From Nonomuraea angiospora (GTDB lineage: Bacteria; Actinomycetota; Actinomycetes; Streptosporangiales; Streptosporangiaceae), in NCBI RefSeq assembly GCF_014873145.1, contig NZ_JADBEK010000001.1, forward strand, positions 4,402,001 to 4,466,000: a stretch of DNA of 64,000 bases. The letters run 5' to 3'. Position numbers and translations under genes: made by a program. The notes below the pieces were generated by a model. It was given only the letters and a program-made list of their open reading frames with translations, searched no databases and was not told the DNA's origin. Positions 7,326 to 14,202 of this stretch are shown piece after piece. Numbering within the stretch: position 1 is the first letter of the stretch; the number at the start of each line of letters is the position of its first letter.

Positions 7326-8258
7326 CTATTTGGTACGGCTGACGCCCGGCCAGAGCCGGTCCACCTCGGCGTTCAGGATGGCCCCGATGAGCACGGCCAG
7401 GGCGGTGATGTAGAGCCAGAGGAGCACGGCGATCGGCGCGGCCAGCGATCCGTAGACGGAGACGGGCGAGAACCAGGCGGCCAGCACGGCCCGCAGCACC
7501 GCCGCGCACACGATCCACAGGAACAGCGCCAGGATCGCGCCGGGCAGCTCGCGGTACCACTTGGTCCGCACCGGCACGCTGACGTGGTAGAGCACGGTCA
7601 GGAACAGGACCGAGCCGATGATCACGACCGGCCAGTAGAGGATGTCGATGAGGACGCCGTACTGGGCGGGCAGGGCGTCCCTGAGCAGGGTCGGCCCGAT
7701 GACCAGGATCGGCATGACGATGATGCCGATGATCAGGCCGACGACGTAGAGGCCGAACGACATCAGCCTGGTGCGGATGATGCCGCGCTCCTCGCCGAGC
7801 CCGTAGGCGACGGAGATGAGGTCGACGTACACGTAAAGGGCTCTGGAGCCGGACCAGAGCGAGAGCAGGAAGCCCACCGAGATGATCGACACCTTGCTCG
7901 CGTCGTCGCTGAGGACGTCGGTGAGGAGCGGGTTGATCACCTTGTTCACGGCCTCTTCCGTGAACAGCACGCCCGCCTGCTCGATCACCCACGCCTTGAC
8001 CTGAGCGACCACGCTGGAGCCCAGCCACGTGCCGAGCTTGGCCAGCACGCCGATCAGGCCCAGCACGAACGGCGGCAGCGACAGCAGCGCGAAGAACGCC
8101 GCCTCACCTGCCAGGCCGGTGACCCGGTAGGTGACGCCGGCGTTGGTCGCCGCGCGGACGATCGCCCACGACTTCGTGTCGAGCACCCAGCTCAGCCTGG
8201 CCCTGGCGTTGGAGACGAGCCCTCTCTTCGGCCGGGGAGGCGCATCGGTGGACGTCAT
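7326..8258 (-). CDS. YihY/BrkB-family inner membrane protein
   Basis: About 310 aa with six predicted membrane helices. Recognisable segments are TYRVTGLAGEAAFFALLSLPPFVLGLIGVL near the N-terminus, WSGSRALYVYVDLISVAYGL in the middle, YHVSVPVRTKWYRELPGA, and the C-terminal helix VYGSLAAPIAVLLWLYITALAVLIGA. These are the UPF0761 (YihY, formerly annotated ribonuclease BN) signatures; the family is a membrane protein of unsettled role, not a nuclease. ATG 8258 (MTSTDAPPRPKRG) is taken; an upstream in-frame GTG at 8267 would add three residues. It stands alone between glyA and the YccF gene, all on the complement. Confidence 0.88.
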   Translation of the reverse strand: MTSTDAPPRPKRGLVSNARARLSWVLDTKSWAIVRAATNAGVTYRVTGLAGEAAFFALLSLPPFVLGLIGVLAKLGTWLGSSVVAQVKAWVIEQAGVLFTEEAVNKVINPLLTDVLSDDASKVSIISVGFLLSLWSGSRALYVYVDLISVAYGLGEERGIIRTRLMSFGLYVVGLIIGIIVMPILVIGPTLLRDALPAQYGVLIDILYWPVVIIGSVLFLTVLYHVSVPVRTKWYRELPGAILALFLWIVCAAVLRAVLAAWFSPVSVYGSLAAPIAVLLWLYITALAVLIGAILNAEVDRLWPGVSRTK

Positions 8259-8315
8259 GGCACCCAACGGTATTCGCAGTGACTCTTCGGGACAGCTTAC
8301 GTCCCGGAGACTGCC

Positions 8316-8690
8316 CTAGTCGTTGTCAACGATGCGTGCGCCCAGCGGGAGCAGGGAGACGGGGACGAGTTTGAGGTTCGCGACGCCCATCGGGATGCCG
8401 ATGATCGACAGGAACAGCGGGATCGACGTCACGACGTGCCCGATGGCCAGCCAGACGCCGGCGACCACGCACCAGATGACGTTGCCGATCAGGGAGAACG
8501 CGCCCGCGTCGGGGTCGCGCACCACGGTCCTGCCGAACGGCCACAGCGCGTACGCCGCGATCCGGAACGACGCGATGCCGAACGGGATCGTGACGATCAG
8601 GATGCAGCAGATGATCCCGGCCAGCGCGTAGCCGGCGGCCAGCCAGAGTCCCGCGAAGATCAGCCAGATGACGTTCAGAATCGTGCGCAT
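8316..8690 (-). CDS. YccF-domain membrane protein
   Basis: A 124-aa protein made of two similar halves, each a YccF domain: NVIWLIFAGLWLAAGYALAGIICCILIVTIPFG, then NVIWCVVAGVWLAIGHVVTSIPLFLSIIGIPMG. Each half has about two membrane helices with the characteristic IPFG/IPMG turn followed by a short amphipathic region (RIAAYALWPFGR; LKLVPVSLLPLG). Function is unknown across the family. ATG 8690 starts directly with the first domain. It is 57 bp upstream of the YihY gene on the same strand and could be co-transcribed with it. Confidence 0.9.
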   Translation of the reverse strand: MRTILNVIWLIFAGLWLAAGYALAGIICCILIVTIPFGIASFRIAAYALWPFGRTVVRDPDAGAFSLIGNVIWCVVAGVWLAIGHVVTSIPLFLSIIGIPMGVANLKLVPVSLLPLGARIVDND

Positions 8691-8744
8691 ACTCGCAGGA
8701 TGACATCCGCCTGGCCGCCCGCGTCATCCGGCAAGACCCTGACT

Positions 8745-9518
8745 TCACCCTGACCTGGGCGCCCGTCCCTTGCCAGGGGGCCCGGCGAATGCCTGCGCGA
8801 TCTCCATCCAGGCCCGCGCGGGCTCGCCGGTCAGCTCCAGCGCGGTGTCGGACAGGTGGACGCGCTGGGTGACGGCCAGGCAGAAGTCGAGGACGGTGCC
8901 CCGGACGAGGCCGTCGGCGCCCTCGGGCCCCGCCGTCCACGTGGTCCCGTCCGGCATGGCCAGCTCGGCGCGTACGGTCTCCGCGGGCACCGGCAGGCCG
9001 CGGACGGCGAAGCTGTAGGGCCGGGCGCGGAAGCCCATCATGGCGACGTGGCGCAGCCGGGCCGTCGGCTCCCGGGTGACGCCGAGCGCGTCGGCGACGT
9101 CCTGGCCGTGCGCCCAGGTCTCCATCAGCCGCGCGGTCACGAAGGAGGCGGCCGACATGGCGGGGCCGAACCACGGCACCCGCTCGCGCGCGTCCAGCGC
9201 CGCGAACACCTCCAGGCTGCGGGAGCGGGCCGCCCGGAACCACGCGCGCAGCTCGGCCGGCGGCATCCCGCGCGCCTCGAGGGCGAGGTCGTCCACGGAC
9301 GTGAAGCCCGCCAGCGAGGCCTGGAAGCCGCCGGGGTCGGTGGCCGCGCGCACGGCGGCGTCGTCGAACCAGGCCAGATGGCTCACCTGGTCACGGATCG
9401 CCCAGCCCTCGGCGGGCGTGGGCCGCTCCCAGTCCTCGTCCCCCAGCGGATCGAGCAGAGCTTCGAGGGACGCGGTCTCGGCACGCAGGTCGTCGAGCAG
9501 CTCGGCCATGAGATCCAC
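8745..9518 (-). CDS. TIGR03084-type DinB-like metal-binding protein
   Basis: A 257-aa member of the DinB/mycothiol-maleylpyruvate-isomerase superfamily. The four-helix-bundle N-terminus carries the metal ligands: a His in WAIRDQVSHLAWFDD (about residue 48) and a His in METWAHGQDVADAL (about residue 140). The C-terminal half (RLRHVAMMGFRARPYSFAVRG, then FCLAVTQRVHLSDTALELTG) is the alpha/beta MDMPI-like domain. Members use thiols such as mycothiol as cofactor, but the reaction of this subgroup is unknown. The start could be ATG 9518 or the ATG four codons later. It is divergent from the small Cys-rich gene at 9565. Confidence 0.82.
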   Translation of the reverse strand: MDLMAELLDDLRAETASLEALLDPLGDEDWERPTPAEGWAIRDQVSHLAWFDDAAVRAATDPGGFQASLAGFTSVDDLALEARGMPPAELRAWFRAARSRSLEVFAALDARERVPWFGPAMSAASFVTARLMETWAHGQDVADALGVTREPTARLRHVAMMGFRARPYSFAVRGLPVPAETVRAELAMPDGTTWTAGPEGADGLVRGTVLDFCLAVTQRVHLSDTALELTGEPARAWMEIAQAFAGPPGKGRAPRSG

Positions 9519-9564
9519 GCCCGCCAGCCTAACCCGAACAACGTTCTAGGAGAATAATCGCCAT

Positions 9565-9690
9565 GTGATCTGTGAGAGCTGCAAGGACAAACGCCACGAG
9601 GACTGCCGCGGCGGCTCCTGGTGCGACTGCCAGCACCAGGTCCAGGAGAAGCCCCACGAGCCCGACCTCAGCTGGAAGAGCCAGGGCTGA
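9565..9690 (+). CDS. Small cysteine-rich protein, putative zinc-binding (41 aa)
   Basis: GTG 9565 follows TAGGAG (9547-9552) by 12 nt. The 41-codon frame gives MICESCKDKRHEDCRGGSW then CDCQHQVQEKPHEPDLSWKSQG. Five cysteines (C3, C6, C14, C20, C22) plus H11 and H24 are arranged like one compact zinc knuckle. The Cys spacing and the good ribosome-binding site argue for a real gene; an ATG two bases earlier leads straight to a stop. I do not recognise a named family. It sits 34 bp before the sulfur-operon promoter, so a thiol- or metal-related role is possible but only inferred. Confidence 0.6.
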   Translation: MICESCKDKRHEDCRGGSWCDCQHQVQEKPHEPDLSWKSQG

Positions 9691-9724
9691 GCGAGCTGGA
9701 CAGTCCCACACTCTGGACCCTGTC

Positions 9725-9753
9725 TTGGACAAACGGGACGGCCAGAGTATCTT
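9725..9753 (+). promoter_or_regulatory. Sigma-70-type promoter of the sulfur-assimilation operon
   Basis: TTGGAC (9725-9730) and TATCTT (9748-9753) are separated by 17 bp. The expected start point, 6-7 nt downstream, coincides with ATG 9760, so the leader-peptide mRNA is probably leaderless. Confidence 0.7.
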
Positions 9754-9759
9754 CTAGGT

Positions 9760-9846
9760 ATGCCAGCGGACCCCATGCTCGTCGGTCGACGCCACGTCGA
9801 CCTCCAGCGTGTCCGCAGTGCCATCTGTTGCGACGCCCGCCTGTAA
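9760..9846 (+). CDS. Cysteine-responsive leader peptide (28 aa) of the sulfite reductase operon
   Basis: ATG 9760 (or the in-frame ATG 9775) encodes a peptide with the conserved actinobacterial leader core GRRHVDLQRV followed by RSAICCDARL. Peptides of the form RRHVDLxRVxSAxC are known upstream of cysteine and sulfur operons. In mycobacteria, leaderless short ORFs ending in Cys codons act as attenuators: scarcity of Cys-tRNA stalls the ribosome and opens the downstream genes. Here two consecutive Cys codons lie six codons before the stop. With ATG 9760 falling on the predicted transcription start, this looks like the same leaderless design. The peptide itself needs no function. Confidence 0.85.
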   Translation: MPADPMLVGRRHVDLQRVRSAICCDARL

Positions 9847-9879
9847 CCCCATCCTTTTTACCGCTGAGCGCGTCGCACA

Positions 9880-9918
9880 CCTCCTCTCCACCCCTGCCCT
9901 CGCCGACGAGGCAGGAGG
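9880..9918 (+). promoter_or_regulatory. Possible attenuator stem between the leader peptide and sulfite reductase
   Basis: CCTCCT (9880-9885) is exactly complementary to AGGAGG (9913-9918). Inside it, CTGCCCTCG and CGAGGCAG can form an inner stem with one bulged C. A ribosome stalled at the Cys codons (about 9829-9834) would lie 45 nt upstream. Function as an attenuator is inference. Confidence 0.35.
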
Positions 9919-9953
9919 AACCCTGCGCGCGCCCATGAACCGAAGGACGCGCA

Positions 9954-11642
9954 ATGAGCACCCCTGCCAGCCGCACTCCTGCCAGCCGGCACCACAAGCG
10001 CCCGCGCGGCGAAGGCCAGTGGGCTCTCGGTTACCGTGAGCCGCTCAACAAGAACGAAGAGAACAAGAAGAACGACGACGGCCTCAACGTCCGCCAGCGC
10101 ATCATCGACATCTACTCCAAGCGGGGCTTCGACTCGATCGACCCGGCCGACCTGCGTGGCCGCATGCGCTGGTACGGCCTCTACACCCAGCGCAAGCCCG
10201 GCATCGACGGCGGCAAGACCGCCGTCCTGGAGCCGGAGGAGCTCGACGACCGCTACTTCATGCTGCGGGTGCGCATCGACGGCGGCCAGCTCGACCTCGC
10301 CCAGCTGCGCACGATCGCCGACATCTCTAACGAGTACGGCCGCGGCACCGCCGACCTGACCGACCGCCAGAACATCCAGCTCCACTGGATCGAGATCGAG
10401 TCGGTGCCGGACATCTGGGAGCGCCTGGAGGCCGTGGGCCTGTCCACCACCGAGGCGTGCGGCGACACCCCGCGCGTGATCCTGGGCTGTCCGCTGGCCG
10501 GGATCGACGCCGACGAGGTGCTCGACGCGACCGAGCAGATCCACGAGCTGCAGGACCGGATCGTGGGCAACCCGGCGTACTCCAACCTGCCGCGCAAGTT
10601 CAAGTCGGCGCTGAGCGGCTGCACCGCCCACTGCACGGTGCACGAGATCAACGACGTGGCGTTCGTCGGCGTGGTCAACGAGCAGGGGGAGATCGGCTAC
10701 GACCTGTGGGTCGGCGGCGGCCTGTCGACCAACCCGATGCTGGGCAAGCGGATCGGCGTGTTCGTCCGGCCGGAGCAGGCGGGCGACGTCTTCGAGGGCG
10801 TGGTCGGGATCTTCCGCGACTACGGCTACCGGCGGCTGCGGCACCGCGCACGCATCAAGTTCCTGGTCAACGACTGGGGCGTCGAAAAGTTCCGGGAGAT
10901 CCTCGAGACCGAATACCTCAAGGAGCCGCTGCCCGACGGGCCCGCCCCCGAGCTGCCGCGCGCCAACCGCCGCGACCACGTGGGCGTCTTCCCGCAGAAG
11001 GACGGCAACTTCTACGTCGGCTTCGCCCCCAAGGTGGGCCGGCTCGACGGCGACAGGCTGCACCTGATCGCCGACATCGCCGAGCGGCACGGCTCCGGCC
11101 GGGTCCGCACGACCGCCGAGCAGAAGATGGTCATCCTCGACGTCGCGCCCGACCAGGTCGACTCGATCGTGGCCGAGCTGGAGGCCAACGACCTGCGGGT
11201 CCGGCCCTCCACGTTCCGCCGCCAGACGATGGCCTGCACCGGCATCGAATACTGCAAGCTGGCCATCGTCGAGACCAAGGCCGCGGCCGCCGACCTGATC
11301 GACGAGCTGGAGCGGCGGCTGCCGGCGTTCGACGAGCCGCTGACGATCAACGTCAACGGCTGCCCCAACTCCTGCGCCCGCATCCAGGTCGCCGACATCG
11401 GCCTGAAGGGCCAGCTCGTGGTGGACGAGAACGGCGACCAGGTCGAGGGCTTCCAGATCCACCTGGGCGGCTCCCTCGGCGTCAATGCCGGCTTCGGGCG
11501 CAAGGTCCGCGGCCTCAAGACCACCGCCAAGGCGCTGCCCGACTACGTCGAGCGCGTCGTCAAGCACTACGACGCCCAGAAGAAGGAAGGCGAGTCGTTC
11601 GCCGACTGGGTGCAGCGGGCCGACGAGGCGGACCTCAAATGA
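9954..11642 (+). CDS. sir: Ferredoxin-dependent assimilatory sulfite reductase (nitrite/sulfite reductase family)
   Basis: A 562-aa siroheme/[4Fe-4S] reductase that reduces sulfite to sulfide with six electrons. The cluster and siroheme ligands are the two pairs CTGIEYC (C-x5-C) and NGCPNSC (C-x3-C), about residues 425-475. N-terminal ferrodoxin-like repeats include LRGRMRWYGLYTQRKPG and LTDRQNIQLHWIEIE. The sulfite assignment, rather than nitrite, rests on the neighbours: a cysteine leader peptide upstream, and cysH and a sirohydrochlorin chelatase (siroheme pathway) downstream. ATG 9954 has AAGGA 7 nt upstream. Its stop overlaps the next start in ATGA. The operon is presumably induced by cysteine limitation. 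Confidence 0.93.
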   Translation: MSTPASRTPASRHHKRPRGEGQWALGYREPLNKNEENKKNDDGLNVRQRIIDIYSKRGFDSIDPADLRGRMRWYGLYTQRKPGIDGGKTAVLEPEELDDRYFMLRVRIDGGQLDLAQLRTIADISNEYGRGTADLTDRQNIQLHWIEIESVPDIWERLEAVGLSTTEACGDTPRVILGCPLAGIDADEVLDATEQIHELQDRIVGNPAYSNLPRKFKSALSGCTAHCTVHEINDVAFVGVVNEQGEIGYDLWVGGGLSTNPMLGKRIGVFVRPEQAGDVFEGVVGIFRDYGYRRLRHRARIKFLVNDWGVEKFREILETEYLKEPLPDGPAPELPRANRRDHVGVFPQKDGNFYVGFAPKVGRLDGDRLHLIADIAERHGSGRVRTTAEQKMVILDVAPDQVDSIVAELEANDLRVRPSTFRRQTMACTGIEYCKLAIVETKAAAADLIDELERRLPAFDEPLTINVNGCPNSCARIQVADIGLKGQLVVDENGDQVEGFQIHLGGSLGVNAGFGRKVRGLKTTAKALPDYVERVVKHYDAQKKEGESFADWVQRADEADLK

Positions 11643-11782
11643 GCGAGCGAGCGGTCCCGTTCCACTGCCCGTACTGCGGCGACGAGGACCTCGAACCCTA
11701 CGAGGGGGACGGCGGCTGGTACTGCCGCGCCTGCGCCCGCGCTTTCAAGCTCAAGTTTCTCGGGATCGGAGTGAAGATATGA
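11639..11782 (+). CDS. 47-aa zinc-ribbon protein of the sulfite reductase operon
   Basis: Two CxxC knuckles, FHCPYCGDEDLEP and WYCRACARAFKLK, form a compact zinc ribbon. The gene is locked between sulfite reductase (ATGA overlap at 11639) and cysH (ATGA overlap at 11779), so its translation is coupled to both. A small hypothetical gene at this position is, to my knowledge, common in actinomycete sulfur operons. Its job is unknown; an electron-transfer or enzyme-assembly role beside sulfite and PAPS/APS reductases is a guess. The rubredoxin-like CPYC/CRAC spacing (C-x2-C, x14, C-x2-C) could hold either zinc or a single iron. Confidence 0.85.
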   Translation: MSERAVPFHCPYCGDEDLEPYEGDGGWYCRACARAFKLKFLGIGVKI

Positions 11783-12507
11783 CGCTCGTGGACATCGAGG
11801 TCGGCCTGAAACAGCAGCGCGGCGCCCTTGACCTGCAGGACATCGTCGAGTCCGCCGCGACGTTCCTCGAGGGCGCCCCCGCCCGCGAGATCATCCGCTG
11901 GGCGGCGGCGACGTTCGGCGACCGGCTGTGCCTGACCTCCTCGATGAGCGACGCCCTCCTGATCGACCTGGTGAGCAGGGTCAAGCCCGGCGTGGACGTG
12001 CTGTTCATCGACACCGGCTACCACTTCGCCGAGACGGTCGGCACGCGTGACGCGGTGCGCCAGGTCTATGACGTCAACGTGATCGACATCAAGCCGTCGC
12101 GGACGGTCGAGGAGCAGGAGCGCGACCTCGGCCCGCGCCTGTTCGGCCGCAACCCCGACCTGTGCTGCTTCCTGCGCAAGGTCGAGCCGCTCAACCGGGC
12201 GCTGGAGCCGTACCTGGCGTGGATCTCCGGCATCCGCCGCGACGAGTCCCCCAGCCGCGCCGGCTCCAAGGTCGTCGAGTGGGACGCCAAGCGGCAGATG
12301 GTCAAGGTCAACCCGATCGCGGCCTGGACCCAGGAGGACGTCGACAACTACATCGCCGACAACGGGGTGCTGATCAACCCGTTGCACTACGACAACTACC
12401 CCTCGATCGGCTGCGCGCCGTGCACGCGGCAGGTCGCGGAGGGAGAGGATCCGCGCAGCGGACGCTGGGCGGGCCTGGGGAAGGTCGAATGCGGCATTCA
12501 CCTGTGA
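11779..12507 (+). CDS. cysH: Phosphoadenylyl-/adenylyl-sulfate reductase
   Basis: A 242-aa thiol-dependent sulfonucleotide reductase that releases sulfite from activated sulfate. The P-loop-like LCLTSSMSDALLI and GIRRDESPSRAG are family motifs. Cys pairs CC (LCCFLRKVEPLN) and C-x2-C (SIGCAPCTRQV) are the four [4Fe-4S] ligands typical of APS-type reductases, so APS is the likelier substrate. The catalytic Cys is in the C-terminal KVECGIHL. The sulfite produced is used by the sulfite reductase two genes upstream. No sulfate adenylyltransferase genes (cysD/cysN) are present in this window, so the activating step must be encoded elsewhere. Confidence 0.94.
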   Translation: MTLVDIEVGLKQQRGALDLQDIVESAATFLEGAPAREIIRWAAATFGDRLCLTSSMSDALLIDLVSRVKPGVDVLFIDTGYHFAETVGTRDAVRQVYDVNVIDIKPSRTVEEQERDLGPRLFGRNPDLCCFLRKVEPLNRALEPYLAWISGIRRDESPSRAGSKVVEWDAKRQMVKVNPIAAWTQEDVDNYIADNGVLINPLHYDNYPSIGCAPCTRQVAEGEDPRSGRWAGLGKVECGIHL

Positions 12508-13283
12508 TCCCCAGCAGGGGACCCGTCCCGTTGGCAGGCGGGACGGCCCCCGGCCGCGTGCCACTGGTGGCGGTGGCGCACGGGTCGCGAGATCCGCGTG
12601 CCGCCGCCACCGTGGCCGCGCTGCTCGACCGGGTACGCCTGGCGCGCCCTGAGGTGCCCGTACGGGTGGCCTACCTCGACCACTGCACCCCGGCACTGGG
12701 ACAGGCCCTGAGCGGCCTCCAGGAGGCCGTTGTGCTGCCGCTGCTGCTCACCGAGGCCTACCACAGCCGGGTGGACCTGCCGGCGGCGCTGAACGAGGTC
12801 CGGGCGCGCGAGCCGCGCCTGCGCGTGCACTACGGCACCACGCTGGGGCCGCACCCGCTGCTGCTTACGGCGCTGGAGCGGCGCCTGGCCGAGGCGGGCG
12901 TGCGGGCCGGGGACCCGGACACCGCGGTGGTGCTGGTGTCGGCGGGTTCGAGCGACGCCAGGGCCAACGCCGTGATCGCGCGGCAGGCGCGGGAGTGGCG
13001 GCGTTCCGGCTGGTGGACGGTGTCCCATGGCTACGCCTCGGCCGCCGATCCGTCGCCCGCCGAGGCCGTGGCCGCGCTCAGGCGGGCGGGCGCGCCGAAG
13101 GTGGTCGTCGCGCCGTACCTGCTGGCGCCCGGCCACTTCGCGGACAAGGTGCGGCAGACGAGCCTGGAGGCCGGGGCCGCGGTCGTGTCCGACGTGCTCG
13201 GCCCGGCGCCGGAGCTGGTGGACGTGCTCCTGGAGCGTTACGAGGCGGCCCAGCGGCAGCCGGTGTCCTCCCTGGTCGGCTGA
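12489..13283 (+). CDS. Sirohydrochlorin chelatase (CbiX/SirB-like)
   Basis: A 264-aa two-domain class II chelatase that inserts Fe2+ (or Co2+) into sirohydrochlorin. N-terminal motif VAVAHGSRDPRAA and central LPLLLTEAYHSRVDLPAAL provide the metal-binding histidines. A second, similar half includes GWWTVSHGYASAADPS and APYLLAPGHFADKV. In this operon iron insertion to give siroheme for the sulfite reductase is the natural role. ATG 12489 has GGAAGG close upstream and overlaps cysH by 19 nt; GTG 12504 would give a 4-base GTGA overlap and is the alternative. The operon ends here, 7 bp from the convergent DUF1707 gene. Confidence 0.88.
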   Translation: MRHSPVIPSRGPVPLAGGTAPGRVPLVAVAHGSRDPRAAATVAALLDRVRLARPEVPVRVAYLDHCTPALGQALSGLQEAVVLPLLLTEAYHSRVDLPAALNEVRAREPRLRVHYGTTLGPHPLLLTALERRLAEAGVRAGDPDTAVVLVSAGSSDARANAVIARQAREWRRSGWWTVSHGYASAADPSPAEAVAALRRAGAPKVVVAPYLLAPGHFADKVRQTSLEAGAAVVSDVLGPAPELVDVLLERYEAAQRQPVSSLVG

Positions 13284-13290
13284 GCCGGGG

Positions 13291-14034
13291 TCAGTAGCCC
13301 CGCCGGTCGCGGCTGCCCTCTCCGCGCGTCAGCCCGCCCAGGCCGCGGACCTGCCGGTTCAGCTCGCGGGTCTGCTGGCGCATCTGCCGGTGCAGCGCCC
13401 GCCAGTCCTCGCCGTGCAGCGCCCGCCAGTGCTCCCGCCAGGCCGCGAACCCGCGCTGCACCGGCTGCGCCTGCGAGTCGCCGATCACCTTGACGTCCCC
13501 CATCACGGCGTACGCGCGCACGCGCACCACGGGGACGTTCATGCCGGGGGCCGCCTGGATGACGTCCACGCGCTTGTCGCCCATGACGGCCATGCCGTCG
13601 AGGTCCACGTTCACGCCGTCGGGGACGATGATCTTGATGTCGCCCATCACGGAGACGGCCATGATGTCCACCATGTCCGTGCGCACCTCGGCCTCGCGAA
13701 GATCGAGCACCACGTCGCCCATGACGGCGACCGCGCCGAGCTCCTGGTCGATCCGCCAGGTCCCGCGCCGCTTGGAGTCGCCCATGACGCCCACGAACCA
13801 CCGCCGCTTCCTGCCCGCGGGCACCGGAGCGGGAGAGGGGGCGGGCGCGGCCCCCGCCGGCAGGTCCTGGGTGAGCAGGGCCAGCTCGGCGTGCGTGGTC
13901 GCGGAATAGGCGGCCTCCGTGCGGTCGGTCAGCTCGGCGAGCGTCAGCCTGCCCTCGACCGATGCGACACGGAGCTGCTCGACGACGGCCTCGCGCTCGG
14001 CGTCCGAGGCGCGGAGCCCACCGGGATCAGTCAT
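13291..14034 (-). CDS. DUF1707 protein with five MGD repeats
   Basis: A 247-aa protein. The N-terminal DUF1707/SHOCT-like module (LRASDAEREAVVEQLRVASVEGRLTLAELTDR) is followed by a Pro-rich hinge. Then come five spaced copies of a V-M-G-D motif: VGVMGDSKR, VAVMGDVVLD, VSVMGDIKII, MAVMGDKRVD and YAVMGDVKVI, about residues 90-205. Such regularly spaced strands resemble the LiaF/DUF2154 cell-envelope-response fold, built as a right-handed beta-stack. The C-terminus is basic, with WREHWRALHGEDWRALHRQMR. No transmembrane helix is seen. Role unknown; homologues are associated with envelope stress. Start ATG 14034. Confidence 0.8.
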   Translation of the reverse strand: MTDPGGLRASDAEREAVVEQLRVASVEGRLTLAELTDRTEAAYSATTHAELALLTQDLPAGAAPAPSPAPVPAGRKRRWFVGVMGDSKRRGTWRIDQELGAVAVMGDVVLDLREAEVRTDMVDIMAVSVMGDIKIIVPDGVNVDLDGMAVMGDKRVDVIQAAPGMNVPVVRVRAYAVMGDVKVIGDSQAQPVQRGFAAWREHWRALHGEDWRALHRQMRQQTRELNRQVRGLGGLTRGEGSRDRRGY

Positions 14035-14202
14035 ACTCGCAACATATCGCGTCTTGCCGGGAATGTGACTCCTCCCCGAGAAGGAAAACATGTCATCCCT
14101 TGTAGGTGTTTGAACCTGGACGCCGCTTTGGTGCGTACCAAGCGATGACACGGGGCTCTGGCTTGGCCCGGGGCGCGGCCGGACCAGGCTAGGGTCCCTG
14201 TC

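Noticed and set aside
9858..11567. A 569-codon open frame on the complement
   Set aside because: It is antisense to sulfite reductase, whose motifs are intact, and has biased composition.
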